The translations under genes and the position numbers were made by a program. The notes under the pieces are model-generated. The model was not told the DNA's origin. It searched no databases and was given only the letters and a program-made list of their open reading frames with translations. DNA of 64,000 bases, from positions 5,589,503-5,653,502 of the forward strand of contig NC_045143.1 in assembly GCF_008831285.2 (NCBI RefSeq). The letters are read 5' to 3'. Position 1 is the stretch's first letter. Each line of letters starts with the position of its first letter. This document shows positions 1-11,461 of the stretch, in pieces. This DNA is from Nymphaea colorata. Taxonomy: Eukaryota; Streptophyta; Magnoliopsida; Nymphaeales; Nymphaeaceae.

Positions 1-91
1 TTGTACTTCTTTTATTAGGAAAGTTCACCACATGAATGCAAGTTATTACCTGCTTTACCTACATTTGCCTTACCGCTGCTGTGCATTACAG

Positions 92-3000
92 CTTCTCGAG
101 ATGTTGATGAAAAATTGTGGTGACGTTGTCCACATGCATGTAGCCGAGAGGGACGTTCTACACCAAATGGTGAAGATTGTTAGAAAAAGGGTAAATTGAT
201 TCTTGCACCAATTAGGCTATGCTCTATCCAGTGCTTGAAGCTTTCGGTTCTAACTTTCAATGTTTGTTTGCAGCCTGTTGGGCATGTCAGGGAGAAGATC
301 TTGTCTCTTATTGACACCTGGCAAGAAGCTTTTGGTGGGCCAAGGGCAAGATATCCACAATATTATGCTGCATACCAAGAGTTATTGGTAGATATCATTT
401 CCTTTTTGGTGAAAGATACACACACACACTCACCAAGTGGTTCATTGGACATGCATAGGAGTGATGTAAAAATTTTCATATATTTGATGGGATGCCTCAC
501 CTATTTGTATCGCACAGCATATAGCACATAAAGCAGCATAGCTTTTTCCCGTTTCTTCAAGAGCCTTTTCCAGTGTCTCCCAGAATAACATTGACAGTAG
601 CTATTCATATATTAGTGACATACTAGTGGAATGCATTTATAAGATCTGGAACATTTAGCACTTTAGACACCCAAAAATCAGCAGCCTGAATCAGCTTCTA
701 GATCTTTTAAAAATGAGAGTTAGTGAAATAATTCAAGTTGAAGCACCTTTGAGTAGTCAAGAATAAAAAAAATATATAAAGATTCAGAATATGAAAAATG
801 CACATGCAACTATAGCTTCTTGAATGATCCCATGGCTTCCTTGGCCTGATTAACAAATGACAAATGTTTCATCTACATGCTTCTAGCACTTCACAGTTCA
901 TTTGTCTCCAGAGTGCAGGTGCTGTATTTCCACAAAGATCTGAGGGAGCTGCTCCCATATTCACTCCTCCTCAAACACAGCCTCTGTCAAGTTACACTCA
1001 ATCCTTGACTGGCCCAGATTATCAGCGAGCAATCGGTTCAGAGTTTCCAACTTTGAGGTAGATGCAACTTATGTTTATGTGCGACATAAATTCCAGTGGA
1101 TAAATTTGTAGCCTAGGATCTCATTCAATTCATAACACAACTGTTTTGATAATTTCACCCTTCTTTTTCAACCTTAGCAAAGTAGTGGGGTAAACTTAGG
1201 TTTTCCTGTGATTAGTTTATGTATTACTGTCTTGTAGATCTGTTCAATTTATGTTGCATTGTTCCGCTAGATGTACAAATATTGCATTTATGCTACTTTT
1301 TCAATTTATTTCTAGAAATGAAGTAAATATATAATCCTTAGGAGTTAGGAGTTGTTGCTATCACAGGGAGAGTTAGGGATGAGAAACACACAATCAGCGT
1401 ACAGGGTCAGTTTAACTCATTAGATGCTTATTCATGGTTGCAATGTTTCCATAACCAGCAAGGGTTGTTTAACTTGTCTTGGCTCATATAAGCTCATTAA
1501 TATATGTTGTTATATATATATTACATATTATACATCTCATTTTGTGTTACATGTAAGATACTCTATGTAATGTTCTGTGGAGTTCAGATGTCTTGTAAAT
1601 TTTGTATGTATTTACTTTGCACATACATATATTTTTTCAAGATCAATTTTGATAGCTTTAAATGTCAGGTTTTGATCTACTTACAAGTTACAACAAACTG
1701 CTCGACTTGTTTATTATGTGTTTCTGTGCTATTTGTCAACAGTCTTCATTATTAATGAATCTGAAGAATAGCTGGACAATTGGTCCACTTACATGATAAT
1801 GTTTGCAACTCAACTTTAGAATGGGCCGATTTGTCTTTCTCAACAGGATGCCTTCATTGACATAATTTTTTGTCAGAAAGAAAAATGATTTTTTTTTCTC
1901 TGTAGCTTTAATGTCCTTTTATTGGATGATAGTAGCTCTGTAACAGCTCACTCTTGATTTAACATAAATTTGAGTCAAACAATGTCAAGCTAGCTCTCTC
2001 ATGATTTTAGGATCATCCTGACCTTGCCTAGGCATTGTCTCTTTCTTTTTCTGTCAATGTGTGCCAAGTTGTCATCTATAATCGTGATGAATTAGTTGAA
2101 AAATAGATTATCTGCATATGGTTGCACCTTTATGAACTGAATCTTTTATCCATTTTCCCTCCTCATTTTTTCTTTTTTCCTTTGTTAGCCTTACGGAAAT
2201 CCAGAATGCTCGCGGTATAATGGATGTTCTTGCTGAAATGTTAAATGCTTTAGAGCCAGGAAATAAGGAGGTAATGTGGTCGACAAGCCAATCGTGTATT
2301 TTTAACTGTTCAATCTAGATTGTTTTTCTAATCTGGGAACTTTTTCAGCCCTCACAATTAGACATGTGCAATAACCATATTTTGAAATCTTTATATAAAG
2401 GATAAAAGTTGCTTTAGTTTTGCAGCTTGCTGAAATGCTGTTTTACTTTGCAGGCTCTCAAACAAGAGGTAATTGTAGACCTGGTTGAACAGTGTCGTTC
2501 TTATAAACAGAGAGTTGTTCAGCTTGTGAATACTACTACTTCGTAAGAATTTCAACTTCCTTATTGTATTATTAAAATAAATGTGTGTACTCAATTATTA
2601 TATACAAACATGATTTGCAGAATTGCAATTATTAGTATTTGTGTAAATCTTGTTCCAATTTTCATCATGGACTGGGCTTCTGGGTTGTATGAATTGCAAC
2701 TATTGCTGATGTTAATTGTTTTTATTCACAGGGACGAGGAATTGCTTTGTCAGGGCTTATCACTGAATGATGATTTGGATAGGCTTCTCTCTAAGCATGA
2801 TGTAATTTCTTCAGGTACTTCTGTTCATCCTGAGACGCAAAAAACAACTTCAGCATTTTTAGGCATTGGTGATGGGTCAGGCGTCAGTAACACTAGTTCA
2901 GCAAAGATGGACAAGGGGTAATATGATACTTCTTGAATTTCAGTCTTTTCCAGCTTTTTGATGATGCAGTGCTATGGTCTTCTCTTTGCCTTGTTATTGT

Positions 3001-3622
3001 ATCCGGTGATTTAATGGCACGTGATGAAATGATTTTTTAGGGCCATTCATGTGCATGAACAATGTGCACTTAGCCATGAGTTCATGACTTTGAATAGTGT
3101 CTTTGTTGCATCCTGGTCAGGTCAATGACCAAGTCCATCGGGATCCAAGTTTTTTTGTCAATTCTGAGCAGTTGTTTGCATGCCTTGAAATGAGGATTCC
3201 CGTAAACCTTGAATGAGGATTCCCATAAACCTATCTCTATTATTATCCAGTCACTTACTTTGATTTAGCTGAACTTAAATTGATTACTAGTCTGTCTGCT
3301 TAATATTCTCCGTTGCTTTTGAAACCTAAGTTCAAGAGATTATCATCAATTTCGCAATCTTGAGTTGTAGATACACTGTTTTCGGATCATTCTACCTATA
3401 CATATCTATTTGGTCGTCAACCTGATAACCCATAAGTTCATGACATACTTACAACATACTTATTTGACAATGTTGCATTTTCGGCTGAGTACCTGAAATC
3501 CTGACTAGTCCAGCTAGTTGATTGAATCAGTTATGAACTGGCTTCTGTTGCCCAACCAGCAACTGGTTGATCAAAGTAGTCAACCAGTCAGCCTAGTTAT
3601 TTGTCAGGCAACTAATCCATGA

Positions 3623-3669
<47 letters not shown>

Positions 3670-6029
3670 GAAGGTTAATTCGTGAAACCACGTATTTGTG
3701 ATTGGCATGTGTGTTGCGGAGCTTTGCAACGCGCACGTTCCATGTGTGTGGTGCACACAGCCAAAAAGTGGCTGTAGGAATCCACATCTTCTTTATATAT
3801 ATATGTGGGTGTTTGTCTATATATATATAGTCGATCAACATGGACTGAGTGAAGCTGCATAGTCTTTTCATGGTCTTGAATAAACTGAGTCCAACTTCCA
3901 ATTTGGACAACTTAGTTGATAACTGTGTCATGGCTGTTGTAACTTAGATCGACTCTTGCTAAGGACAGACATGAGGGTGATAGACAGTGGCTCAACCTCA
4001 GGGCTTCTTTATGAAAAGTTCACTGATGTTACACAGCGGAGCACCCTATAAATCTAGATTGTAAGAAACAGCCTTGTCATCTTATGATTCAATTATATAA
4101 AAGAATATAATTATCTATTCACCTAAACAAACTAGCAGGCCCTCTAGGCAAACTGTGTGCAGTGTCATTTCATATTGAAACAATGGCCATCATTCTTTGG
4201 AGAATTGGATTTTACAAGTTTTTGCCGTTCATCTCTTAGGGCTGTTTTGGTCTTGTCCTTGTGTTTTCAGCTTATTTCTGGGTTAGCATTTGAGGTCTTA
4301 GTACAATTTAAAGATGCACCTACTGTTTAGAATGTTTCTTAATGCAGATAAATTGTTAACTAAAATAGGTGATATGCAGTTTTGAAATCTGAACTTAAAA
4401 TATAGGAACCTCTAGTATATAGTAGAAGAAATCTTCAAATCCCCACTTTTTGTTGCTTTTGCAAAAGGTGGAGATTTGTTGCCGTATGGAGATAATGATT
4501 GTTTAAGTCATTGTCATCTAAATTTTAGTCCAACAGGAATGGCAAGGATTTTTGCTAAAAATTTGGGGAGTGCAAATAAAACTTTAAACCAAAACCTTGT
4601 GCAGCAGGTAGCCTTGCAAATCCGAGTCATATACAAGGCCAAGAATAGTATTTTAGTTATTAGATGAGCCTGCCAACCCAATCTAAGTTACAATTACTGC
4701 AGCTTTTTTTAAAAAAAATTGCTTCTGATTTATTTCACAAAACGTGTGCCTCAGAAGTAGGCCAAAATGTTGCATGCGAGTTTTTAGACTGTCCTGTTTT
4801 CCTTCTAAGTTTATGTACATTCAAGCTGAATATTGCATGCTGCAGTTTTAGAAGTGATACTGTTCAGTGTAGGTCCTCGTCAAGCAGCTCTGCAAATCAA
4901 CCTCCCATGCAGCAGCTACTGTTACCTGCACCACCAGCTGCAGCCACAGCTCCTAGTCCCGTTATCGATCCTAAGATGGACCTTCTAAGTGGTGACGACT
5001 ACCAATCACCTTCCAGCAATGATATCCGAGCTCTAGTTCCTGTTGGTGAACCATCTGCGCTTGCCTCCCGGCCCCAGCCTCAGTTGTCACAGGACTTGAT
5101 TGTGCTTTCGGAACCATTTGCTCAGGATTCACCTACTACCACTTCCCTTGATTCCCAGATGAATGTACCAACATCACAGACATCCCAGGTTCAGAATCTG
5201 TCACAAACACCACCACAGCAGCAACAATCACAGCCTATATTTTATCCAAATGAAAGTCTTTCCTATGTTGTGGGACCTCAGCAACAGCAGATGCAGCATA
5301 CCCTCTACTCAAATGGAGTTGTCCCCCTGGCCACACAGTCACTGCAGCAGATAGAGCCTACAGTATATTCAAATGGAGCTTTCCCAACAATGGGAGCACC
5401 TCAACAGATGCAGGCACAGATGCAGCGTGCTGTATATCCAAATGGGGGTCTGCCAAACATTGGAGCACCCCAGTATGATCAGGCGGTTTACTTACAAAGG
5501 GTGAATGTAAATCAAATCCATCCTGCGTGGAGCACGCAGTTTGCAAACTTGAGCCCGCATCAGCAGAATGCCTTTTATGGTATGATAAGTGTCTTTCTGT
5601 TTTGATAGAAATTCGAGGATTCCATCTGTTTCCAACTTTTTAGTTTTGCCATCCTACAAAGCAGATGATGTGTGCTTATGCCTCATTGATTTACTCCTTT
5701 TGTCCAATTTCACAGGCGCCCCACAGAGGCTTCCTCCTGCACCCTGGGATGTCCAGCCCATCCAGACTCAATCTATGGCCTTTGCTTCTATCCAGCAGCC
5801 AGGGGTGCAGTTTCCTGACCAGAGGACTGCATACTACTTTGCAACAGCGCAGGACTTATCTCAAAGGGCACGTGGTCTTTCTCTCCAAGATAATAGATAC
5901 GTGAGTCCTTACCAGACTTCTGAATCTTACTTGCAGCCCAAGAATCAAGCTAAGCCTGAGGACAAACTCTTTGGTGATCTCGTAAACATTGCAAAGACAA
6001 AATCCAAACCCTCTGCTTCCGTCAGTTGA
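92..6029 (+). CDS. TOM1-like (TOL) VHS-GAT protein, unit A, 5' end outside window
   Basis: Exons are 92-190, 274-387, 912-1057, 2189-2270, 2454-2542, 2732-2917, 4873-5579 and 5716-6029. All phases agree and give 578 residues to TGA at 6027. The first exon in view begins inside the VHS domain ([20 protein letters not shown], then [20 protein letters not shown]). Exons 4-6 hold a GAT helical bundle ([49 protein letters not shown]). Exon 7 is a long Gln/Pro-rich tail with repeated Y-x-N-G units, and the C-terminus is [19 protein letters not shown], typical of plant TOLs. In this family VHS and GAT bind ubiquitin and act as an ESCRT-0-like gate for sorting plasma-membrane cargo to the vacuole. 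The real start and first VHS helices lie upstream of base 1. This is the only TOL copy in the window without a visible lesion. Which TOL number it is cannot be told. Confidence 0.93.
3625..3666. repeat. (AT)n microsatellite in TOL intron
   Basis: About 21 AT dinucleotides lie in the 1.95-kb intron between the GAT exon ending at 2917 and the Gln-rich exon starting at 4873. Shorter AT tracts follow near 3797 and 3820. No gene is seen in the rest of this intron. Confidence 0.95.
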
Positions 6030-6379
6030 CAAGAAAGCTCATGTTACTTTTGAATGATACGCAGCTTCTAGTTCCTGGTTCTAGTGGCCTATTGTGTCTT
6101 CCATTCATATGTCCACTTATTGCAGCGATGTATATTCTTTCCCATCTACTCTACTAAAATTGTAGTAACGATTCCTTGTAAAATAAGAGTGCGGTTTTTG
6201 TTTCATTTCGTCGAGTTGGTTTCTGGACTTTGTTTTGTTCTAGTGTATAGTTGAGTGCAGCCAAGCCTCTTTTTCCACTTGATGTAATTTTTGGTCTAGG
6301 CGTGAACTTCCATCACTAGCATTAGTGTCTCAAAAGTTTCAAGCAGGACGATGACCTGCCCTTCAAATATGGAACTTAG

Positions 6380-6473
6380 GTCTCTTTGGAGACATCTTAT
6401 AAAATTGAGACGATACTAAGAGAAAATTAGCATGACCCTTGCATAAGGATGACACAAATATGAAAGTTACAAG
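6380..6473 (+). pseudogene. U6 snRNA-like sequence, unit A
   Basis: The sequence follows U6 snRNA along its length. It has a 5' hairpin GTCTCTTTGGAGAC, then CATCTTATAAAATTGAGACG, ATTAGCATGACCCTTGCATA and AGGATGACACAAAT. Known U6 reads GUCCCUUCGGGGAC, GAUAAAAUUGGAACGAUAC and AUUAGCAUGGCCCCUGCGCA. The ACAGAGA box, needed for 5' splice-site pairing, is disrupted by about 2 extra bases (ATACTAAGAGA). I see no plant upstream sequence element (TCCCACATCG type) and no terminal T run. It is therefore probably a U6 pseudogene carried along in the duplicated block. The two changes in the 5' stem are compensatory, so an expressed divergent variant is not excluded. Confidence 0.8.
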
Positions 6474-7823
6474 AGTTACACAGGAGCCAACGTTGACGTT
6501 GATGCGGAATAGGTACGAAGGAGGCAATCTGGATGCCGCCTCATTAACTTTTATGGCTTTGAAGACGGAGGGAGACGGTTCGGCCAAGCACACCTAGATT
6601 CGGCCTGGCAACTTCTAGCATGAACAGAAGCACCACTCCGTCTGGCAGGCTCAAACCGTACAAGAGATGGTGATGTGCGAGCTATATATATTACATAGGG
6701 GGAGAGGGAGAGAATTGAATTGTTCTTTTGTCGATACAAGAACAGAAACGCTGGAAAAGGAACAGAGCTAACGCCCCAGAAGTTCACATTTTTAAGGCTT
6801 AAGGAACAGTAATCGAAGGCTAATCAAAATTTCGTTTACCATTCAAAGAAGGTTTGTTATTCTGCTCGTTGACGGTCATAAAGGCATTGAAAGACCTGCC
6901 AAAAGCACCAAAAAAAAGGGAAAAAATATCGAAAAATCTTCCAACAGCTTGCAATCGCTCTACTGCTCAGAGAAGGTAGGATGAAGAAAAAGACATACAC
7001 AGCGGATAAGGGTGAACATCCATGGAAACAGACATGCCAATGCATTCAGATCTCGCAGCGATGCAAGTGAAGAAGCTGTAGATGATGTGTAAGCAAGCAC
7101 ACATGCATAATCCCAAATGGCGCTAGTAGTAGCTTGCACACATTCATGAATAAGACACCAAATGATTTCAAAAGTTTGCATAGGATGTCAGGATCCCATT
7201 GGCCACCAGCGCACGAGTGCTACAAGTAGGTTCAACACCTCAGTCCGGTGCACAACACATGTACTGCTGGTGCAGTTGTTAACTTAGGCTTTAATGAAAT
7301 GCATAAATTTCATTTCGGATTGTGCATATAAGGTTCTTCATATGTATGTGACACAATATTTTCACAACGACCAATTTTGACAACCTTCGCTTCTATCTTT
7401 ATCTCTCTTATCAAAAAATGTGATTTGAACGGAGAGAACAAGGAGAGAGATGCGGATAGAAGTCAGTTGACAAGATTTGGAGAAGTCGGGAACTTTACTG
7501 ATATAAAAGAAATGTGTGAAACCAATCCGATTTTAAACTGGTTGATTATGCCCTTCATTTAGAGTTCATTTGAAAAAAAAACATACAGATACAATATGCA
7601 TGTCTAAAAACACATAAATCAACATAAAGTCATGTTTTTTTAATATTTAAGATGAGTTTGAGAAGGTAAACATTTCAGACTGGTGATTTTAGAATAGATT
7701 ATTAACTTTTTGGATGTTAAGATCACAACTATAAGAAAGTTGACACAAAAAATGAGCAAAAAATGTTAAAAATGAAGTTTGGTAAAACCAACCTCAATAT
7801 GGAACTGCTTGAATGTGTTAAAT

Positions 7824-7855
<32 letters not shown>

Positions 7856-8503
7856 CACTTGCACGTGCATCTGCACCCACACTCATGCCACTTAAACTGG
7901 CCAAAACAAAGGAGAACATGTACATAGTGCCCAAGGTTCAAATGACCAACTCAAACTGATTGAAGCTTATTTGTATAATTCTCAGAAGAGTAAATTGTCC
8001 ATTAATTGCTCTCAAATAGGAATTGCTCTGCTGTGTGGTCAGCAAATAAAGTTACGATTATTTATTAGCTCACATATTTTTTTACAATATGAGCAGCTGG
8101 ACAAGTGGACATGCATGTATTCCCAAATTTAAAGATGTGGATGGCAGGGTTCGACAATTTATCTACATTCTCATTACAGTGGGATGTAATCAGACAGACA
8201 AAGTGGTAAGGTGTGCAGAAAAATGCATGCCAACTGACCCTTGCAACCCCTAAGGTGATGCAATGTGTCATGGATGTCCTTGAGCTCAATGCAGACAAGA
8301 GTCACAAGACAACGTAAGCTTGTTGATATCATTGATTCAATCAAGAAATTATAGTTCCAGTCACGACGCATCTTTGGTAGGTTGGCTGTTAAAACAATGT
8401 ACAGTTGTGGTTGCTCTACCGGTATGTAAGATGCTCTGTTATGTTATTGAATCTCATAGACATGTTCATCGTCTTAGCCCAATTGTCGGCACATAAATGT
8501 GAG
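6474..8503. other. Spacer downstream of TOL, unit A; no gene recognised
   Basis: This is AT-rich intergenic DNA shared with units B and C. It holds a (TG)n tract near 7832-7854 and several short open frames. A 73-codon minus-strand frame (6960-7181) is also open in unit B but deleted in C, and it resembles no family I know. I see no exon structure. Confidence 0.6.
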
Positions 8504-8647
8504 CAGTGGCGGAGCCGAGATTTTTTTCAAGGGCGGGTCAAACAATCTGCAGGTCGGGCCAAAGAGAAGCGATGAGTCGGGCCAAACAAAAAAAAAAATT
8601 GATCACCTGGGCCATGGCCCAGGCGGGCCCCCCTCCCTCTGCCCATG
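8504..8647. mobile_element. Short hAT-type non-autonomous element with 8-bp target duplication
   Basis: The 144-bp insertion starts CAGTGGCGGAGCC and ends in a C-rich GGCCCCCCTCCCTCTGCCC stretch, the imperfect inverse of other copies of this type. It is flanked by AATGTGAG (8496-8503) and AGTGTGAG (8648-8655), an 8-bp target duplication with one mismatch. Units B (near 18147) and C (near 28127) keep the empty site CACATAAGTGTGAGGG, which sets both ends. The 8-bp duplication and GGCGGAGCC-type ends fit the hAT superfamily. It encodes no transposase. Confidence 0.8.
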
Positions 8648-9319
8648 AGTGTGAGGGAAGGATCTTGTTGGTTTTAATACTTTAATCCTTTTAACTGTTA
8701 AGCCAAGCATCTCTCTGGTTCAAATCTTTTCCCTCCTTGAGATATCTAAATTAGATTGCAACATTAAGCGGTCACCTTATACTCTTTTAACTTTGTTCTA
8801 GATGGAGTACCCATTCCATGCATGCTATCGTAGATAAGTTTTGTTGCAATTACATTGTAAATGTATAGAGCGTCATATACTAAACTGGAAGTGAGACGAC
8901 GATTACGATTATCGCTAACATTACCCCCTTGCTATTCCCAAGGAAGCATGGAATTTTGCACATGAATTGGAAAAGGGACGAAAATAGTAATAAAATCTAA
9001 GCAAGTTACAGACGCCTGCTAAGACCACGTACCAAAATCCATTGAAACCCAAAAAATGAATCGACTACCGTTGCCGACTACACGGATATCAACAAGTAAT
9101 GGAAAATTGAAAATGAGCGCCAACATATGAACTATTGAACTGTAATAAATCCGGCAATTCTTAAAGCTGATACTTAGAAAAGACCGAAAATTTTGGAATA
9201 CGAAGCGAGACCTACCATGAACCATGAAACCAGAATAACGAGAGGTCGAGTAACCTCAGTTTCTTCATATTTCAAGTAGAAAAAGGAAACGGGAATAAAA
9301 TGGGTGAGAGGTTGTTCAC

Positions 9320-9602
9320 CTTGTGGGACCAATCCCCAACTCTGCAACTCTGAAGCCAGTCTCGATCTCAAGATTCTCAACATTGCATTATGCAGAGGCA
9401 TCATCGAGCCCGAGCAGCTCGACTCCACCGGTAATCTACCGGTGGACAGATTACGTCAAGTCAGAACCAAAAGATCCCAAACAAGAAAAAAAAAATGGTG
9501 GGTAGTTCACCTCGAAATGCATGAGAATTGGGATCGGCAGATCGAGTTGAGGAAACGGGTTTTGCTGTCTTTCAGAAGAGGACGAGCTCGGAAGAGCTCA
9601 AA
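9320..9602 (-). pseudogene. NFD6-like gene fragment, unit A
   Basis: On the minus strand, 9602-9511 matches the 3' part of exon 1 and 9435-9320 matches exon 2 of the copy in unit C (shared CRSxFSCISR, and GSMMPLHNA through SWGLVPQG). Compared with C, the correct frame has a TGA (plus-strand 9572-9574) and a 7-base loss just before CRS. The start codon and exon 1 5' end are gone because homology stops near 9601, where sequence leading into the IPK2 upstream region begins. It cannot encode the family protein. Confidence 0.75.
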
Positions 9603-9639
9603 CAAGGGAAGGAAAAAGTAACCGTCGAAGGCTTTTGCA

Positions 9640-10506
9640 GAAATATTCCTCTTCGCGTCGGTTGGGACTCCCCTCGTCTTCGTCTTCGTCTTCGTCTTCT
9701 CATCTTCGTCCTCCACCGCTGCCTCACCCTGCTGCTGCCTCAACTCCCACCGCAGCCTCAACTCCCACCGCAGCCTCAACACTGAAAAGGAACTCCTGCT
9801 GTGTAGGTAATCCTCGTGTGTTGCTGGTGATCCGCTGACTCTGCGTTCCTCTCTCTTCCGCCACAACACAGACTTGTTGCTCGCTCAGTGGATCTGCTTG
9901 AGTTGCCACAGGAAACATTGTCAACTCGTTGCATGGGCTGAAAAACAATCAGGTGGGGGTTTTCATTTTCTGATACAAGCTTCCTCAACAACTCTCTCTC
10001 GTCATAGCAATAGGCAGCGACTTTCTCATTCCTTTTCCTTGACTAGTTGACGTTGTCTTCTTCTCTACTGCTTCCTGGAACTGATCATCTTTCTCTTCCA
10101 TCTTTTTCTCTATTGTTTTTTTTCCTTTTTAATTAATGATCTTCAAGACCGCCTAATTTTGTGATACGTTTGGCACTTATTTTCGGTTGCTGTTTTTGAC
10201 TGCCCTTTCCTGCCTTAATCGGTTATCATTGCTTAGGTGGCTAGGTTCGCATGGCTTGGCTTAGGAGATCTTTACCGCATGAGGATCTATAGGATTCTCC
10301 AACTCTGCTGGCTTAATTGTTAGAGACGAGTGCATGGTTTCATTGTCGTTAGTATACAATTTAAGCTTCTATCCTCTTTATAAGGGAAAGGGATCACACT
10401 GAACAAACACTACAATTTTTCTGAATTTTTTTTTTCCATCTTTTTATTTCAAAAAAATTATTTTCAAAATTCTTTTTTCAATTCCAGGGAAGCAGAACGG
10501 AAGGAA
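9640..10506 (+). promoter_or_regulatory. IPK2 upstream/leader region, unit A
   Basis: This GC- and pyrimidine-rich stretch is shared with 18476-19168 in unit B. A donor-like GTGTAG/GTAATC near 9804 and an acceptor-like ATTCCAG at about 10489, just before the ATG at 10507, suggest a 5'-UTR intron of roughly 0.7 kb. No TATA box can be assigned with confidence. It carries short repeats: a CGTCTT tract (about 9677-9695) and a CTCCCACCGCAGCCTCAA duplication near 9750. Confidence 0.5.
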
Positions 10507-11461
10507 ATGTTGCTGAAAGCCCTGCCGCACCAGGTCGCCGGCCACCAAGCGGCCGAAGGAAATCTCGGACCCCTTGTCGACGGCGCAGTCCACTTCTTCA
10601 AGCCGCTGCAAGACCATGATCGGGGGTCGAAGGAGGTGGGGTTTTACTGATCCTTCTGGTCGAACTCCCAGTTGCCACCGAATGTCCATCGATTCTTCCC
10701 ATCCTTCTACGGTACCCAACTTCTAGAAGCTTCGGATGGTTTCGGTCCCCGTGAGCACCTGGTCATCGACGACGTCGTCTCATCCCTTTTTCGTCCCTCC
10801 GTCATTAACGTCAAAATCGGGTCCAGTATCCCGGCGCGTCGGATGAGTACGTGGACAAATGCGTCGTGGAGAAGGGCAGAACTTCCACCAGTTTCAAACT
10901 GTGGTTTAGGATTTCTGGGTTGCAGGTGTACAAGAGTGAAGAACCGCGTTTATGGAAGCCTGGGAGGCGTTGGGTGAAGGCCATTCTCAGTGCTGATCAA
11001 GTCAGATCCGTCCTGAGGGCGTTCGTTTCATCGAACGCTTCTTCGAGTTCGCCGGATTGCGCACATGCACCCGCCATCTTTGGTGGTTCGACCGGAGTTC
11101 TGGCTCAGTTGCTGGAATTGAAGCAGTGGTTCGAGAAGCAGACGTTCTACCACTTGGTGGTCCGACCGGAGTTCTGGCTCAGTTGCTGGAATTGAAGCAG
11201 TGGTTCGAGAAGCAGACGTTCTACCACTTCTACTCGACGTCGGTGCTGTTGATGTATGGCCGGGATGAGGCCGACGGTAGCCGGCCGGTGGTGGCTTCTG
11301 TGAAGCTCGTGGATTTCGCGCATGTTGTGGATGGGGAAGGAGTGATTGATCACAACTTCTTGGGAGGATTGTGTTCGTTGATAAAGTTTGTGGAGGATAT
11401 ACTTGAGAGCGTTGATGGTAGTGTGGCTTGGACTAGCAAACTTGGGTCTGCAGCAGATTGA
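10507..11461 (+). pseudogene. Inositol polyphosphate multikinase (IPK2), broken copy, unit A
   Basis: It is close to the intact IPK2 at 19169-20053 but has at least four lesions. TGA at 10648-10650 replaces a Gln codon (codon 48). Seven bases are lost near 10826 (intact copy GGGTCTAGAACGTGGTATCC). The catalytic signature PxxxDxKxG reads PSVINVKIG, with Asp changed to Asn by codon AAC at 10807. A 74-bp tandem duplication at 11081-11228 shifts frame again. The 3' part (DFAHVVDGEGVIDHNF to the stop at 11459) is well preserved, so inactivation looks fairly recent. A functional kinase is not possible without several corrections. Confidence 0.92.
11081..11228 (+). repeat. 74-bp tandem duplication inside IPK2 pseudogene
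   Basis: TGGTGGTTCGACCGG at 11081 recurs as TGGTGGTCCGACCGG at 11155. The full 74-bp unit, ending in TTCTACCACT, is repeated almost exactly. The intact copy has one unit. Since 74 is not a multiple of 3, the event is frame-shifting. Confidence 0.95.

Noticed and set aside
3675-3931. Tyr/Ile-rich minus-strand frames in the TOL intron
   Set aside because: They are made by translation of the AT microsatellite.
6380-6473. Calling the U6-like sequence a working U6 or U6atac gene
   Set aside because: The ACAGAGA box is disrupted, and no upstream element or T-run terminator is seen. The match is to U6, not U6atac.
6960-7181. 73-codon minus-strand frame also open in unit B (16365-16586)
   Set aside because: The two copies are recent duplicates, so shared openness is expected by chance. 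Unit C has lost it, there is no family resemblance, and no promoter or splice context is seen.
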